From Roseobacter sp. MED193 (GTDB lineage: Bacteria; Pseudomonadota; Alphaproteobacteria; Rhodobacterales; Rhodobacteraceae), in assembly GCF_000152965.1 (NCBI RefSeq), contig NZ_AANB01000013.1, positions 58,981 through 122,980 on the forward strand: a DNA stretch of 64,000 nt. The letters are read 5' to 3'. The notes beneath the pieces are model-generated. The model was not told where the DNA came from, did not search any database, and saw nothing but the letters and a program-made list of their open reading frames with translations. Positions 7,632 to 16,130 of this stretch are shown one piece after another. The position numbers and the translations under genes were made by a program. The stretch's first letter is position 1. Each line of letters begins with the position of its first letter.

Positions 7632-9761
7632 TCACTCCTGTTCGGCAACCTTTGCGGAAACATCCCGACCGCTGGCTTGCGCCAAGGCGTCCATCACGTC
7701 CTCGGTCGTCAGCAATTCGGACAGCACAATGCCCTCCGGTGCCGACGGTCCATAGACGGCATTGAAGGGGATGCCATATCTACCGAAACTCTCAAGGTAA
7801 CGGGAAATGCGCGCGTCCGGACGTGTCCAATCTGCCCGCATCGGCGTGACACCTGGCGTGTCCAGCGCACTGCGGACTGGCTCAGGGTCGATCACAAGTG
7901 CCTTGTTCGCTTTGCAAGTCAGGCACCAGTCAGCGGTCACATCGACAAAGACGACCTCTCCCTCTGACACACGTTTCGCTATGTCCGACCGGTCAAATGC
8001 GATCCAAGCCAATGCCGATTGCGACTCTGAACGGGCCGGCGCGGACTGCTGCAGGAGAGGACCTGCGGCAAGAGCCAGGACAAGGCTGGCTGTGGCAATA
8101 GACCACCTGAATTGGGACTGCACATTCGGGAGGGATAGTATCAGAACGGCGAGACCGGACAACGCCGCGACCGCGATGACGGAGGCCAGCCCGGCGACAC
8201 CGTCGAGCGCCCAGAACAGCCACACGGCGGTAGCAAGCAGCAAGACCCCCATGACGCTTTTGATGATCAGCATCCACCGACCAGGCTTGGGCATGAACGC
8301 GACCAGACGCGGGAACGCGGCGATGACGAGATAGGGCAGCGCGAGGCCGAGGCCGAGGCTCGTAAAGACTATGAGGATGTCCAAGCCACGCCCGGCCAAA
8401 GCAAAGGCCACAGCGGTGCCGAGGAACGGTGCCGAGCAGGGCGTTGCCATGACGGCACCAAACATGCCAGTGAAAAAGTCGGCGGAATACCCGTTGCGTC
8501 CTCCGGCCCCTGCAAGCCGCGTCTGCATGCCGTGTGGAAGGGCGAACTCGAACGCTCCGAACAGATTTGCCGAAAAGACGAGCAGAACAGCGATCATCAC
8601 CGCAAGAAACAGCGGGCTTTGAAACTGCAGACCCCACCCGACGCTGAGGCCTGCCGTCTGGAGCGCCCAGAGGACGAGCGCCAGACCCCACATGAACATC
8701 ATGATGCCAGCGGCGGCTGCGACGAAGCCGAACCGGACACGGGTTGTGTCGTGATCGGTGTGTTTGAGCACGGACGACACCTTGATAGACAGCACCGGCA
8801 GTACACAGGGCATCACATTCAGAATCAATCCGCCCAGCAGCGCGATCGCGGCAATCCAGATCAGTTCCAACATGTCCGGTGTCGTGGCGGCCAGTTCAAA
8901 GGGCGGTGCGATGCCTTGCGCCACGCGATCCGCGATGATCGTGAAGGCCCGGTTCTCGCCGTCGGTGACGGTAATCGACGGCACCACCGTCACATCCGTA
9001 TTCGACGAGAGGATCGGCAAGCGCGCCCACAGCAAACGATCCTCTTCTCCCAAACGGATATCGGGTTTGCCAAGCGCAACACCCATACCCAGTTCGGGAA
9101 ACACATCCGGCGACTGGAGTGGTTCATCGACGCGCAGACTGACGATCAACTCCGTGAGGTCTTCGTCGATGAAGGCATTTGCCTCGCTGACGCCACCCGC
9201 CTCGGCTCCTTCGGGGACGCGCTCGGAAAACGTGCCAATCAGCCCAGCCGCAGTGCTGTCGATGCCGTTGCCGCGTCCGAGGCGAAGTGACAGGTCAAAC
9301 TCTTCCGGGACACAGACATTGGAGCACACCAGCAGTTTGACCTGCGCGGAAAGAGTCACAGGTGCGCCGGGATCTTTGAGCGTTATGCGCAGCGGAAAGA
9401 CGACTTCACCCGCATAACCAAAATTTTCGATGCCGAAGGCGGTGAAGCGTGTCGGGAAAGGCCACATGAATTCGACATCTGCGACGTTTTCGGAACCGGT
9501 CCATTCGACCGAAGGCGGTATTCCCACCTCTCCTGGCGACCGCCAATAGGTCTTCCAGTTTTCGTTCAGTTGAAGATGAAGCCCGGCCGACAGAGTCAGT
9601 GTGTTCTCGGGAACGCCTTCCTGTGCACTAATGAGATGCGCGGTGAGTGGCGCACTCTGGTATTCAGCAGAGGTTGCTGCCGCGACACTTCCAGAGACAA
9701 GGGCCAGGAGCACGAAGGGAATAAGCAAAACCCGTCGCAGGATCAAAAGGCAGTCGATCAA
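7632..9761 (-). CDS. DsbD/ScsB-like membrane thiol:disulfide reductase
   Basis: A 709-residue protein with three parts. An N-terminal signal peptide and periplasmic domain carries the Cys pair VCSNVC (about residues 147-152). A central eight-helix DsbD core has LNVMPCVLP and ATPCSAPF cysteines. A C-terminal thioredoxin domain has DWCLTCKANK. The family passes electrons from cytoplasmic thioredoxin across the membrane to periplasmic thiol proteins. The length and the large N-terminal domain resemble ScsB of copper-tolerance loci more than E. coli DsbD (565 residues). It is third in a reverse operon after a DUF2933-like protein and a lipoprotein; likely partners are CcmG and the DsbA-like protein at 15357. 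Confidence 0.9.
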   Translation of the reverse strand: MIDCLLILRRVLLIPFVLLALVSGSVAAATSAEYQSAPLTAHLISAQEGVPENTLTLSAGLHLQLNENWKTYWRSPGEVGIPPSVEWTGSENVADVEFMWPFPTRFTAFGIENFGYAGEVVFPLRITLKDPGAPVTLSAQVKLLVCSNVCVPEEFDLSLRLGRGNGIDSTAAGLIGTFSERVPEGAEAGGVSEANAFIDEDLTELIVSLRVDEPLQSPDVFPELGMGVALGKPDIRLGEEDRLLWARLPILSSNTDVTVVPSITVTDGENRAFTIIADRVAQGIAPPFELAATTPDMLELIWIAAIALLGGLILNVMPCVLPVLSIKVSSVLKHTDHDTTRVRFGFVAAAAGIMMFMWGLALVLWALQTAGLSVGWGLQFQSPLFLAVMIAVLLVFSANLFGAFEFALPHGMQTRLAGAGGRNGYSADFFTGMFGAVMATPCSAPFLGTAVAFALAGRGLDILIVFTSLGLGLALPYLVIAAFPRLVAFMPKPGRWMLIIKSVMGVLLLATAVWLFWALDGVAGLASVIAVAALSGLAVLILSLPNVQSQFRWSIATASLVLALAAGPLLQQSAPARSESQSALAWIAFDRSDIAKRVSEGEVVFVDVTADWCLTCKANKALVIDPEPVRSALDTPGVTPMRADWTRPDARISRYLESFGRYGIPFNAVYGPSAPEGIVLSELLTTEDVMDALAQASGRDVSAKVAEQE

Positions 9762-9820
9762 GATACCCGCTTCCTTCCCTTATTTTTACCGCAGATTTCG
9801 CCAAGACGGCGGAGGTTGCC

Positions 9821-10045
9821 TCAACGAATACCCACGGCAAAACCCTGACGACCGTCCGCGCAGTCAACTCGCGCGACGCCTGTCCCAGAAGTTGAAAGAT
9901 ACCGACACCCCTCCGGCAGAAGGTCTGACGCTTGTTTCGTGGAAACGATAGCGCTGCGATCTAAGCAGTCTGCAAGGTTTACCGCACATCCCCCAAGCAA
10001 CAAACCCGCCAAAAGCAATGTGCTTACCCGTGCCTTCCTCCGCAC
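9821..10045 (-). CDS. Small lipoprotein of unknown function
   Basis: A 74-residue protein with a clear lipobox (LLLGGC, Cys near residue 20) after a hydrophobic signal, so it should be lipid-anchored in the envelope. The mature part has three further cysteines and no recognised domain. The start is GTG at 10045; the ATG at 10047 is in another frame and stops after a few codons. It begins right after the DUF2933-like gene and precedes the DsbD-like gene by 59 bp, so the three probably form one operon. Confidence 0.65.
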   Translation of the reverse strand: MRRKARVSTLLLAGLLLGGCAVNLADCLDRSAIVSTKQASDLLPEGCRYLSTSGTGVARVDCADGRQGFAVGIR

Positions 10046-10046
10046 A

Positions 10047-10349
10047 TCACTGCCTGTTCCGCACGACGACTGGAATCGCGGAGGTCATCGGCTCGGGCGT
10101 TTCCTCGATAGAATCATTTGCCTTGTCGGAATGGCACGATTTCCCCATGAATTTGTGCATCGCAAGATGCGCCCCAACGCACAGCAGGAGCGGGGCGAAA
10201 GCCGCTGCATTGCCCCACACGCCCGCCAATGTGCCGCCGGCAAGAAAAAACCCCGCAAAGGGCAGCAGCATGACGACGCAACACGCCATCATACCGTAAT
10301 GCATGAGCCTGTCCGTGATCGGCTTTTTTCTATGGTTCTGGTGGTCCAT
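10047..10349 (-). CDS. DUF2933-like small membrane protein
   Basis: About 100 residues with two membrane helices (near residues 20-40 and 45-65), a Cys-Cys pair in the first helix, and a His-rich segment (GAHLAMHKFMGKSCHSDK) after the second. The layout resembles the DUF2933 family, small proteins common in heavy-metal resistance clusters with no defined activity. The ATG at 10349 is preceded by GAGGGCGAC; an in-frame ATG at 10373 has a poorer context. It is the first gene of the reverse operon and diverges from the L,D-transpeptidase gene over an operator-like repeat. Confidence 0.7.
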   Translation of the reverse strand: MDHQNHRKKPITDRLMHYGMMACCVVMLLPFAGFFLAGGTLAGVWGNAAAFAPLLLCVGAHLAMHKFMGKSCHSDKANDSIEETPEPMTSAIPVVVRNRQ

Positions 10350-10411
10350 GTCGCCCTCTTTGTCTCGTTCCACGCGTCATTTGCGGCCCTCCAGCAGGGT
10401 AAGGTCAAGGA

Positions 10412-10425
10412 TACAAATGGATACA
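10412..10425 (+). promoter_or_regulatory. OmpR-type direct repeat (third copy)
   Basis: TACAAATGGATACA lies between the divergent starts at 10349 and 10505. It matches the two motifs upstream of the two-component operon: one base differs from the copy at 856-869 and one from the copy at 825-838. The recurrence upstream of two separate transcription units suggests the response regulator at 916-1638 controls both. This is inference from motif sharing. Confidence 0.55.
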
Positions 10426-10504
10426 CTTCTCGCGGTCTTGTCAGGTTGCCTGATGCCGGGTCTCCCGTAAAAGACATGTACAAACCGAAGGCTAGGAGTG
10501 TGTC

Positions 10505-11065
10505 ATGACGACTTCGCGAAACAACAAGATCAATCGACGAAGCCTATTGGGGTATGCGGCTGTCGCTTTGGTTGCACCAAGCGTGGTTCGAGCCGAAACC
10601 ATTCGCCGCAACATTTCTTCTTTCCGAGTTCATGACTGGCAAGATCACTTCGACGCACTTGGAAAGGGGGTCATCATCTCAGACACCGTGACGATGGCGC
10701 TCCAGCATTGGACATCAGATGGCGAGATGCGGATCTACCCAACTTCCGTTCCTCTGACCGACGAACTCACAAAACGCGGTTATACCGAAGTCGTGGAAAA
10801 GCGCAAAAAACCCAGCTGGGCGCCGACGCCCTCCATGCGGGAACGCAATCCAGAATGGCCGGCACGTGTCGAGGGAGGCGATCCTGCCAACCCTCTGGGT
10901 ACCCGCGCATTGTATCTGTCCTGGCAATACTACCGTATCCACGGAACACAGGACACGCGAAAGATCGGTCGTCGGTCGTCAAATGGCTGCATCGGTTTGT
11001 TCAACGAACAGGTTGAAGAGCTTTACGAGCGGGTGCCCGTCGGCACTCAAGTCAAACTCATCTGA
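10505..11065 (+). CDS. L,D-transpeptidase (YkuD family)
   Basis: A 186-residue exported protein. It has a signal peptide with NRRSLLGY (TAT-like) up to about residue 30, then a YkuD catalytic domain with His146 in RIHGTQ and the catalytic Cys162 in SSNGCIGL. The family cross-links peptidoglycan or attaches proteins to it through a Cys nucleophile. AGGAG lies about 9 bases upstream of the ATG. It is first in a forward run of cytochrome genes and sits behind the third TACA repeat. A second L,D-transpeptidase is at 21216. Known copper sensitivity of these Cys enzymes gives a reason for extra copies in a copper island. Confidence 0.9.
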   Translation: MTTSRNNKINRRSLLGYAAVALVAPSVVRAETIRRNISSFRVHDWQDHFDALGKGVIISDTVTMALQHWTSDGEMRIYPTSVPLTDELTKRGYTEVVEKRKKPSWAPTPSMRERNPEWPARVEGGDPANPLGTRALYLSWQYYRIHGTQDTRKIGRRSSNGCIGLFNEQVEELYERVPVGTQVKLI

Positions 11066-11093
11066 CCCAAGAGACAAGGCGGAAGATACAGGC

Positions 11094-11552
11094 ATGGATA
11101 AATTGACCGCACTTATCGCAGCCGTAGTTATAGCTGGCGGGGGAGTTGCAACTTGGCAGTTCATTTCTGCGGAAGATACAGCGATGGGTCATTCCATGAC
11201 GCCTCCTGACACAAGTAGGATAGAGGCAGGCGACCCAATCGTTCAGGTCCAACTGCCAGCAGAATTCTCGGAGCAAGCCACGATTGGGAAGACCATATTC
11301 GAGGCTAAGTGTTCCGAGTGCCATGGAGCAAACGCAGCGGGACAGAACGGGATTGCGCCACCTCTTGTGCACAAGATTTACGAGCCAAGCCACCATTCAG
11401 ACATGGCCTTTGTTCTAGCCGCTCAAAATGGCGTGCGTGCGCATCACTGGAAATTCGGTAATATGCCCAAGATCGAGGGGCTGACCCAAGGAGAAGTCAA
11501 GATGGTTGCCGCCTATGTTCGCGAACTTCAGCGGGCCAACGGGATCGACTGA
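11094..11552 (+). CDS. Membrane-anchored monoheme cytochrome c
   Basis: A 152-residue protein with an N-terminal signal anchor (about residues 3-22), one heme site CSECH at residues 73-77 and a downstream Met in GNMPKIEG that is the likely axial ligand. This is a class I cytochrome c fold acting as a periplasmic electron carrier. The ATG at 11094 was chosen because it gives the signal sequence directly after the transpeptidase gene; its stop overlaps the ATG of the next gene. It probably depends on a Ccm system such as the one upstream. Confidence 0.9.
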   Translation: MDKLTALIAAVVIAGGGVATWQFISAEDTAMGHSMTPPDTSRIEAGDPIVQVQLPAEFSEQATIGKTIFEAKCSECHGANAAGQNGIAPPLVHKIYEPSHHSDMAFVLAAQNGVRAHHWKFGNMPKIEGLTQGEVKMVAAYVRELQRANGID

Positions 11553-11881
11553 TGCGTTGGACCCGGATCAGCAGATGGATCCTGTCGCTCGTTTTCGGCC
11601 TTTTCCTCGTGGTTCTGGGAATGCCTGAGGCACCAGTACATCATGGTGAAGTGTCCTTGGAGCAAGAATTCCACAATCATGAAGATGTAGGGTCACCCTC
11701 GAACGAGGCCTCTGGCCACTGTCATCCAGGACTCGATTGTTCTGTCACGGTAGCGGTGTTGCTCCAGACAAACGTGGTTTACGAGCCTCACTTTCTGAAG
11801 GCCGTCATGCAAGACGGCGCGACCCAACGAACCGAGTTGCGCCCCACCAGCGATCCTCCACCGCCGCGACGGTGGCTCTGA
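11552..11881 (+). CDS. Small exported protein, function unknown
   Basis: A 109-residue protein with a signal-like hydrophobic N-terminus (about residues 8-24) and a His-rich mature part (VHHGEV, FHNHEDV, GHCHPGLDCS). Histidine and cysteine clusters fit periplasmic metal binding, but no family is recognised. It starts with an ATGA overlap on the preceding cytochrome and is followed by the cytochrome c'-like gene after 43 bp, so it belongs to the same transcript. It ends in a Pro/Arg-rich tail. Confidence 0.65.
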   Translation: MRWTRISRWILSLVFGLFLVVLGMPEAPVHHGEVSLEQEFHNHEDVGSPSNEASGHCHPGLDCSVTVAVLLQTNVVYEPHFLKAVMQDGATQRTELRPTSDPPPPRRWL

Positions 11882-11924
11882 TTTCACATCGCTCGAAAAG
11901 CAGACCCAAAGAAGGATCGAAGAC

Positions 11925-12518
11925 ATGAAAAAGACAACTATCGCAGCGGCAGTGTTGATTGCAGGTACTGCGGTCACGGCATTCGCGCATAGCGGTGCCA
12001 CCGGCATCGTGAAAGAGCGCATGGACGCCATGCTTGCAATGGGGAAGGCGGTCAAGACCGTGGCCCCGATGATGCGGGGCGAAACGGCCTATGAAGCAGG
12101 GGCTGTGGGCGATGCAGCGCGCCTGTTCCAGCAGCACGCCGGTGAGAGCATGACAAAGCTGTTCCCAGAGGGCACAGGGGGCATGCCCTCGGAAGCCAAA
12201 GGCGAAGTGTGGACCGACTGGGACCGCTTCGCAGCATTGGCAAATCAGCTGGAAGAATACTCTGAGGGCCTGGAACGCGCAGCCGACAATGGATTGGGCG
12301 GCATGGGCGGCAATACCTCCATGGGTGGCACCTCGATGATGGGCGGTGGGTCCATGATGGGAAGCGATACAACCATGATGGGCGGGAGCACGATGATGGG
12401 CGGAGGCGGCATGATGGATGCTGCCGCCATTGCCGAAATGCCCGCCGACGCGGCTTTCACGATGACGACTCAGGTCTGTTCCGCGTGCCATGAACGCTTC
12501 CGGGCGGAAGAAGACTAA
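11925..12518 (+). CDS. Cytochrome c'-like protein with Met/Gly-rich insert
   Basis: A 197-residue exported protein. It has a signal peptide ending near ATAFA (about residue 22), helices typical of the cytochrome c' four-helix bundle, and a C-terminal heme site CSACHERFR (about residues 186-194). Between the third and last helix, about residues 126-165, there is an insert made of repeated MMGG/SMMGS units, unlike normal cytochrome c' (about 130 mature residues). Met-rich repeats of this kind bind Cu(I) in copper-handling proteins. I infer a copper-binding or copper-delivering cytochrome; heme ligation type is not certain. Confidence 0.85.
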   Translation: MKKTTIAAAVLIAGTAVTAFAHSGATGIVKERMDAMLAMGKAVKTVAPMMRGETAYEAGAVGDAARLFQQHAGESMTKLFPEGTGGMPSEAKGEVWTDWDRFAALANQLEEYSEGLERAADNGLGGMGGNTSMGGTSMMGGGSMMGSDTTMMGGSTMMGGGGMMDAAAIAEMPADAAFTMTTQVCSACHERFRAEED

Positions 12519-12520
12519 CC

Positions 12521-13438
12521 ATGCGCCGGTTTTTGACACTCGTCAGCGGGGTCGCCGTGCTGGGCACGGCCGGCCTCGGCGCGGTGATTGCATGGCCTGT
12601 CGGCAGTACAGTGTCTCCGATTGCAACAGAGGGCAATGTCGACCGGGGCGCGTATCTGGCGCGCGCCAGTGGGTGCATTGCATGTCATACCAATTTTGAA
12701 GCGGGCGGCGCACCACTTGCCGGAGGGGCGCCGCTCGAAACCCCGTTCGGAACGTTCTATCCGCCCAACCTGACGACAGACCCCGAACATGGCATGGGCG
12801 AATGGACGGCAGAACAGTTCGCAAAAGCCGTGCGGCAGGGCATCGGTCCCGATGGAACGCCGTACTATCCGTCTTTCCCGTATACCTTCTATGCGGATTT
12901 TTCCGACCAGGATATCGCTGACCTATGGGCAGCATTTCAAACCGTGCCGCCCGTGGACGAGCCTGCACCAGAAAACGATGTCAGCTTCCCATTCGACCAA
13001 CGATGGGGGCTGAAGCTTTGGCGAGCGGCGTTCTTCTACGATCCGGATACAGAGCCGGTTGAAAGGCGAAGCGACGCATGGAATCGCGGACGGGAATTGG
13101 TGCGCGGTGCGGCACATTGCGGAGCCTGCCATACGCCGCGCAATCTTGCGGGAGGCCGCGATATCGGTGCTTCCTTTGCAGGCAACGCCCAGCTTCCCGG
13201 TGGCAGCAAGGCACCCGCGATACGGCCAAAAGACCTGGCCAAAAATGACTGGACGGTTTCAAACCTCGCTTATGCGCTCCAGACCGGCATCACCCCTTCG
13301 GGCGATGCTTTCGGCGGCAGCATGGCGGAAGTGGTTCGCGAGGGAACTCGGTTTCTGACACCTGCCGATCGCGAAGCGATTGCGCTTTTCCTGCTGAACA
13401 AGGACACGGTCGAGGCGGAGAACTCCGCTTCGAACTAA
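12521..13438 (+). CDS. Diheme cytochrome c
   Basis: A 305-residue exported protein with a signal anchor (about residues 7-25) and two heme sites, CIACH near residue 52 and CGACH near residue 202. Each is followed by the spacing of a class I domain (PNLTTDPEHGMGEWT after the first). The domain pair resembles cytochrome subunits of membrane dehydrogenases, but no dehydrogenase is adjacent; the neighbour downstream is a multicopper oxidase, so electron transfer to or from that enzyme is the likely role. It starts 2 bases after the stop of the previous gene and is followed by a hairpin terminator-like sequence. Confidence 0.9.
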   Translation: MRRFLTLVSGVAVLGTAGLGAVIAWPVGSTVSPIATEGNVDRGAYLARASGCIACHTNFEAGGAPLAGGAPLETPFGTFYPPNLTTDPEHGMGEWTAEQFAKAVRQGIGPDGTPYYPSFPYTFYADFSDQDIADLWAAFQTVPPVDEPAPENDVSFPFDQRWGLKLWRAAFFYDPDTEPVERRSDAWNRGRELVRGAAHCGACHTPRNLAGGRDIGASFAGNAQLPGGSKAPAIRPKDLAKNDWTVSNLAYALQTGITPSGDAFGGSMAEVVREGTRFLTPADREAIALFLLNKDTVEAENSASN

Positions 13439-13444
13439 CATCAC

Positions 13445-13470
13445 GCGGGGGCGACACGCCCCCGCTTTCT
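13445..13470 (+). terminator. Hairpin between cytochrome and oxidase genes
   Basis: The 8-bp perfect stem GCGGGGGC/GCCCCCGC (13445-13452 with 13458-13465) has a 5-base loop and is followed by TTTCT. It is a plausible intrinsic terminator or processing hairpin separating the cytochrome genes from the multicopper oxidase, whose ribosome-binding region begins right after it. Confidence 0.6.
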
Positions 13471-13481
13471 CGAGGATCGAA

Positions 13482-14876
13482 ATGAAACAAACACGTAGGG
13501 ATTTCTTGCGCAATGCAACTCTGGCGGCCTGTGCGGCCGTCATCCCGCGGTCGGCCTATGCCGCAACCCCGTTCGAGGACGTGGTTGCCAAGGTTGCGCG
13601 TCGACAACTTCTTCCGGACACCTACCCGGAAACAGAGATCTGGGGCTATGATGGTCTTGTTCCGGCCCCGGAAATCCGGGTTGCACAAGGCGATCGGGTG
13701 CGTCGCAGGTTCCGCAACGAGGTACCCGATCCCAGTTCGGTTCACTGGCACGGAATCCGGATCGATAACGCGATGGATGGCGTTTCAGGACTGACCCAGA
13801 AAGCCGTGGCACCAGGTGAAACCTTTGACTACGACTTCGTCGTACCGGACGCGGGCACCTATTGGTATCACGCGCATAATCGCTCGTACGAACAAGTCGC
13901 GCGTGGTCTGCGCGGCGCCTTAATCGTCGAAGAGGCCGACAGGCCGGACATCGACCGCGAGGAAGTCATCGTTCTGGAGGACTGGTTGCTCGACCCTGAG
14001 AGCGGGCAGCTGTTCGACAATTTCGAACAGCCCATGATGATGAGCCACGGTGGACGCATCGGCAACTTTATCACGACCAATGGGCGCTATGACCTGACCT
14101 TGTCCGCGAAGCGCAACGAACGCATTCGCTTGCGGATCATCAACGCAGCAAGCGCGCGAATTTTCCCGCTGACGCTCTCGGGGTTGAGTGGCTGGACGGT
14201 GGCCGTCGATGGAATGCCAATCGGCCAACCCCAGCAGATTGACGGCGAGTTGATCCTCGGCCCGGCACAGCGCGTCGACTTAATTGTCGATGTGACCGAA
14301 GACGAAGGCGGCACCGCCCAGTTGCTTCGCATCGGCGATGATGATCAACTGACCCCGTTGGTGAGTTTTCTGGTCAACGGCACAGCCAGTTCAGTACCAA
14401 GAGGCAAGCCACTGCCGTTGCCGCCGAACCCCGCGGCACACGCCCCGGACCTTGCCGATGCGCGTGATTTGCGACTGGTCATGTCCGGCGGTGCAATGGG
14501 GCGGATGCAGTCCGCGTTGCTCGGCGGGGAACGTCTTGGATTCCGTCAGCTTGCCCAAGCGGGCAAATTCTGGGCCCTGAATGATGTCGCCGAAATGACC
14601 GACACGCCACTGGCCGATCTATCCCTGAACGAGCCGGTGCGCCTGAAGATCGAGAACCAGACCGTTTTCCCGCATGCGATGCACCTGCACGGGATGCATT
14701 TCCGCGAGCTGCGCCCCGACGGCGCATTCGGGCCGATGCGGGACACGATCCTGTTGGCCGGCAACGAGTCCCGGGAGATCGCCTTTACGGCAGACAATCC
14801 CGGCAAGTGGCTGTTCCATTGCCACATGCTCAGCCACGCCGCATCTGGCATGACAACCTGGATACGGGTCACATGA
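13482..14876 (+). CDS. TAT-exported multicopper oxidase
   Basis: A 464-residue three-domain cupredoxin enzyme. The twin-arginine signal RRDFLRN is at residues 5-11. All four copper-binding motifs are visible: HWHG near residue 89, WYHAH near 128, HAMHLHGMHF near 398 and HCHMLSHAASGM near 446, with the T1 copper Cys in the last. Family members include CueO/CopA-type cuprous oxidases and laccases; the setting (copZ, copA, cueR nearby) favours Cu(I) oxidation in the periplasm. No long Met-rich loop like that of CueO is obvious, though the upstream cytochrome c' carries one. It overlaps the next cytochrome gene by ATGA. Confidence 0.93.
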   Translation: MKQTRRDFLRNATLAACAAVIPRSAYAATPFEDVVAKVARRQLLPDTYPETEIWGYDGLVPAPEIRVAQGDRVRRRFRNEVPDPSSVHWHGIRIDNAMDGVSGLTQKAVAPGETFDYDFVVPDAGTYWYHAHNRSYEQVARGLRGALIVEEADRPDIDREEVIVLEDWLLDPESGQLFDNFEQPMMMSHGGRIGNFITTNGRYDLTLSAKRNERIRLRIINAASARIFPLTLSGLSGWTVAVDGMPIGQPQQIDGELILGPAQRVDLIVDVTEDEGGTAQLLRIGDDDQLTPLVSFLVNGTASSVPRGKPLPLPPNPAAHAPDLADARDLRLVMSGGAMGRMQSALLGGERLGFRQLAQAGKFWALNDVAEMTDTPLADLSLNEPVRLKIENQTVFPHAMHLHGMHFRELRPDGAFGPMRDTILLAGNESREIAFTADNPGKWLFHCHMLSHAASGMTTWIRVT

Positions 14877-15355
14877 GGTATCTCGTTTGGTCCGTTCCGA
14901 TCACTGTCGCAGCAGCCGCCTTCATGTATTGGCTCTCGACCAGTGCATCCTCGGATGTCGGCAGCGCGTCCAAGGCGGAGAGCTACGACATCGAAGAAGG
15001 CGCGTTGCTCTACGCAGAAAACTGCGCGTCTTGTCATGGCGCGGGTCTGGAAGGCCAGCCGGAATGGCGAACGCCCGGCGCGGATGGGCGCCTGCCAGCA
15101 CCACCGCATGATGAGACGGGTCACACCTGGCATCATCCTGACAGCCTGCTCTTCGATTACACAAAACTGGGGGGTGCGGCGCTTCTGGCGCGTCAGGGCG
15201 TCGAATTCGACAGTGGCATGCCCGGTTTCGCAGACGTGCTGACCGACCAGCAAATTCACAACATCCTGGCCTTCATCCGGTCCACCTGGCCAGACCGCAT
15301 CCGCGAAGTCCAGGCCGCGCGGACAGAAGCCGACGAACAACGGGGAGAGAACTAA
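14873..15355 (+). CDS. Membrane-anchored cytochrome c
   Basis: A 160-residue protein with an N-terminal signal anchor (about residues 5-22), a single heme site CASCH near residue 54 followed by GAGLEGQPEW, and a likely axial Met in SGMPGFADVLTDQQI. It is a class I cytochrome c. Overlap with the oxidase gene (ATGA) implies linked expression and a redox partnership with that enzyme. It is followed after one base by the DsbA-like gene. Confidence 0.9.
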   Translation: MRYLVWSVPITVAAAAFMYWLSTSASSDVGSASKAESYDIEEGALLYAENCASCHGAGLEGQPEWRTPGADGRLPAPPHDETGHTWHHPDSLLFDYTKLGGAALLARQGVEFDSGMPGFADVLTDQQIHNILAFIRSTWPDRIREVQAARTEADEQRGEN

Positions 15356-15356
15356 A

Positions 15357-16088
15357 ATGCGTTTCAGACAAGCCTTCACGACGGTCGCGATAGCTGCCTT
15401 GCTTCCGATACCGGCACTCGCCGACGAACTGTCAGAGTCCCGGGTCAAGGAACTTGTGCTCGAGGCAATCCGCGAGAAACCGGAGATTGTCATGGAGGCC
15501 GTGGCGATCCTCGAACAAAGGCAGGCGCAAGCGCAGGAGCTCAGTCAGGCCCAAGTTCTGAATGACCAGCGCGATCTGATCGAGAACGATCCGAATGCGC
15601 CGGTTCTCGGCAACGCGGAAGGGGACGTCACCGTTGTGGAATTTTTCGACTACAACTGTCCCTATTGTCGGCGGGTCAAACCCGAGGTGCGGGCTTTGAT
15701 CGAAGAGGATCCAAACATTCGCCTCGTCTATCGTGAATGGCCCATTCTCGGAGACGGATCGGTGTTCGCCGCGAAAGCGGCCTTGGCAGCGCGCAAGCAG
15801 GACAAATACGAAGAGTTTCACTGGGCTATGATGGGGCTGGAAGGCCGCGCGGAAGAGGCGTCCGTGCTGCGCGTGGCCGAGGAGATCGGCCTGGATATCG
15901 CGCAGTTGCGCAAGGACATGGAGGCCCCCGAGGTCGAAGAGCACATTGCGACATCCATGCAACTGACCCAAGCTCTGGGCTTTAACGGCACGCCGTCTTT
16001 CGTGATCGGTGACGCGCTGGTGCCTGGCTTTGTCGAAAAGGCGCAGCTTGCCGACTTGGTCGAAGAAGCCCGCAAAGACGAAGACTGA
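15357..16088 (+). CDS. DsbA-family thiol oxidoreductase
   Basis: A 243-residue exported thioredoxin-fold protein. It has a signal peptide to about residue 22, an N-terminal helical segment with conserved RVKELVLEAIREKPEIV, the redox motif CPYC at residues 101-104 and the cis-Pro loop GTPSFVIGD near 212. The N-terminal helix is seen in ScsC/Com1-type DsbA relatives, some of which form multimers and act in copper tolerance beside ScsB. The DsbD/ScsB-like protein at 7632-9761 could be its reducing partner. Last gene of the forward redox run; a hairpin follows. Confidence 0.88.
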   Translation: MRFRQAFTTVAIAALLPIPALADELSESRVKELVLEAIREKPEIVMEAVAILEQRQAQAQELSQAQVLNDQRDLIENDPNAPVLGNAEGDVTVVEFFDYNCPYCRRVKPEVRALIEEDPNIRLVYREWPILGDGSVFAAKAALAARKQDKYEEFHWAMMGLEGRAEEASVLRVAEEIGLDIAQLRKDMEAPEVEEHIATSMQLTQALGFNGTPSFVIGDALVPGFVEKAQLADLVEEARKDED

Positions 16089-16094
16089 AATTCT

Positions 16095-16126
16095 GTGCCC
16101 GGACCGCCCTTGGGTGGCCCGGGCAC
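16095..16126. terminator. Bidirectional hairpin between dsbA-like and copZ genes
   Basis: An 8-bp stem GTGCCCGG/CCGGGCAC (16095-16102 with 16119-16126) encloses a GCCC/GGGT inner pairing. It lies between two convergent stops, which suits a shared terminator, although no long T-run follows on either strand. Confidence 0.5.
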
Positions 16127-16130
16127 TGCA

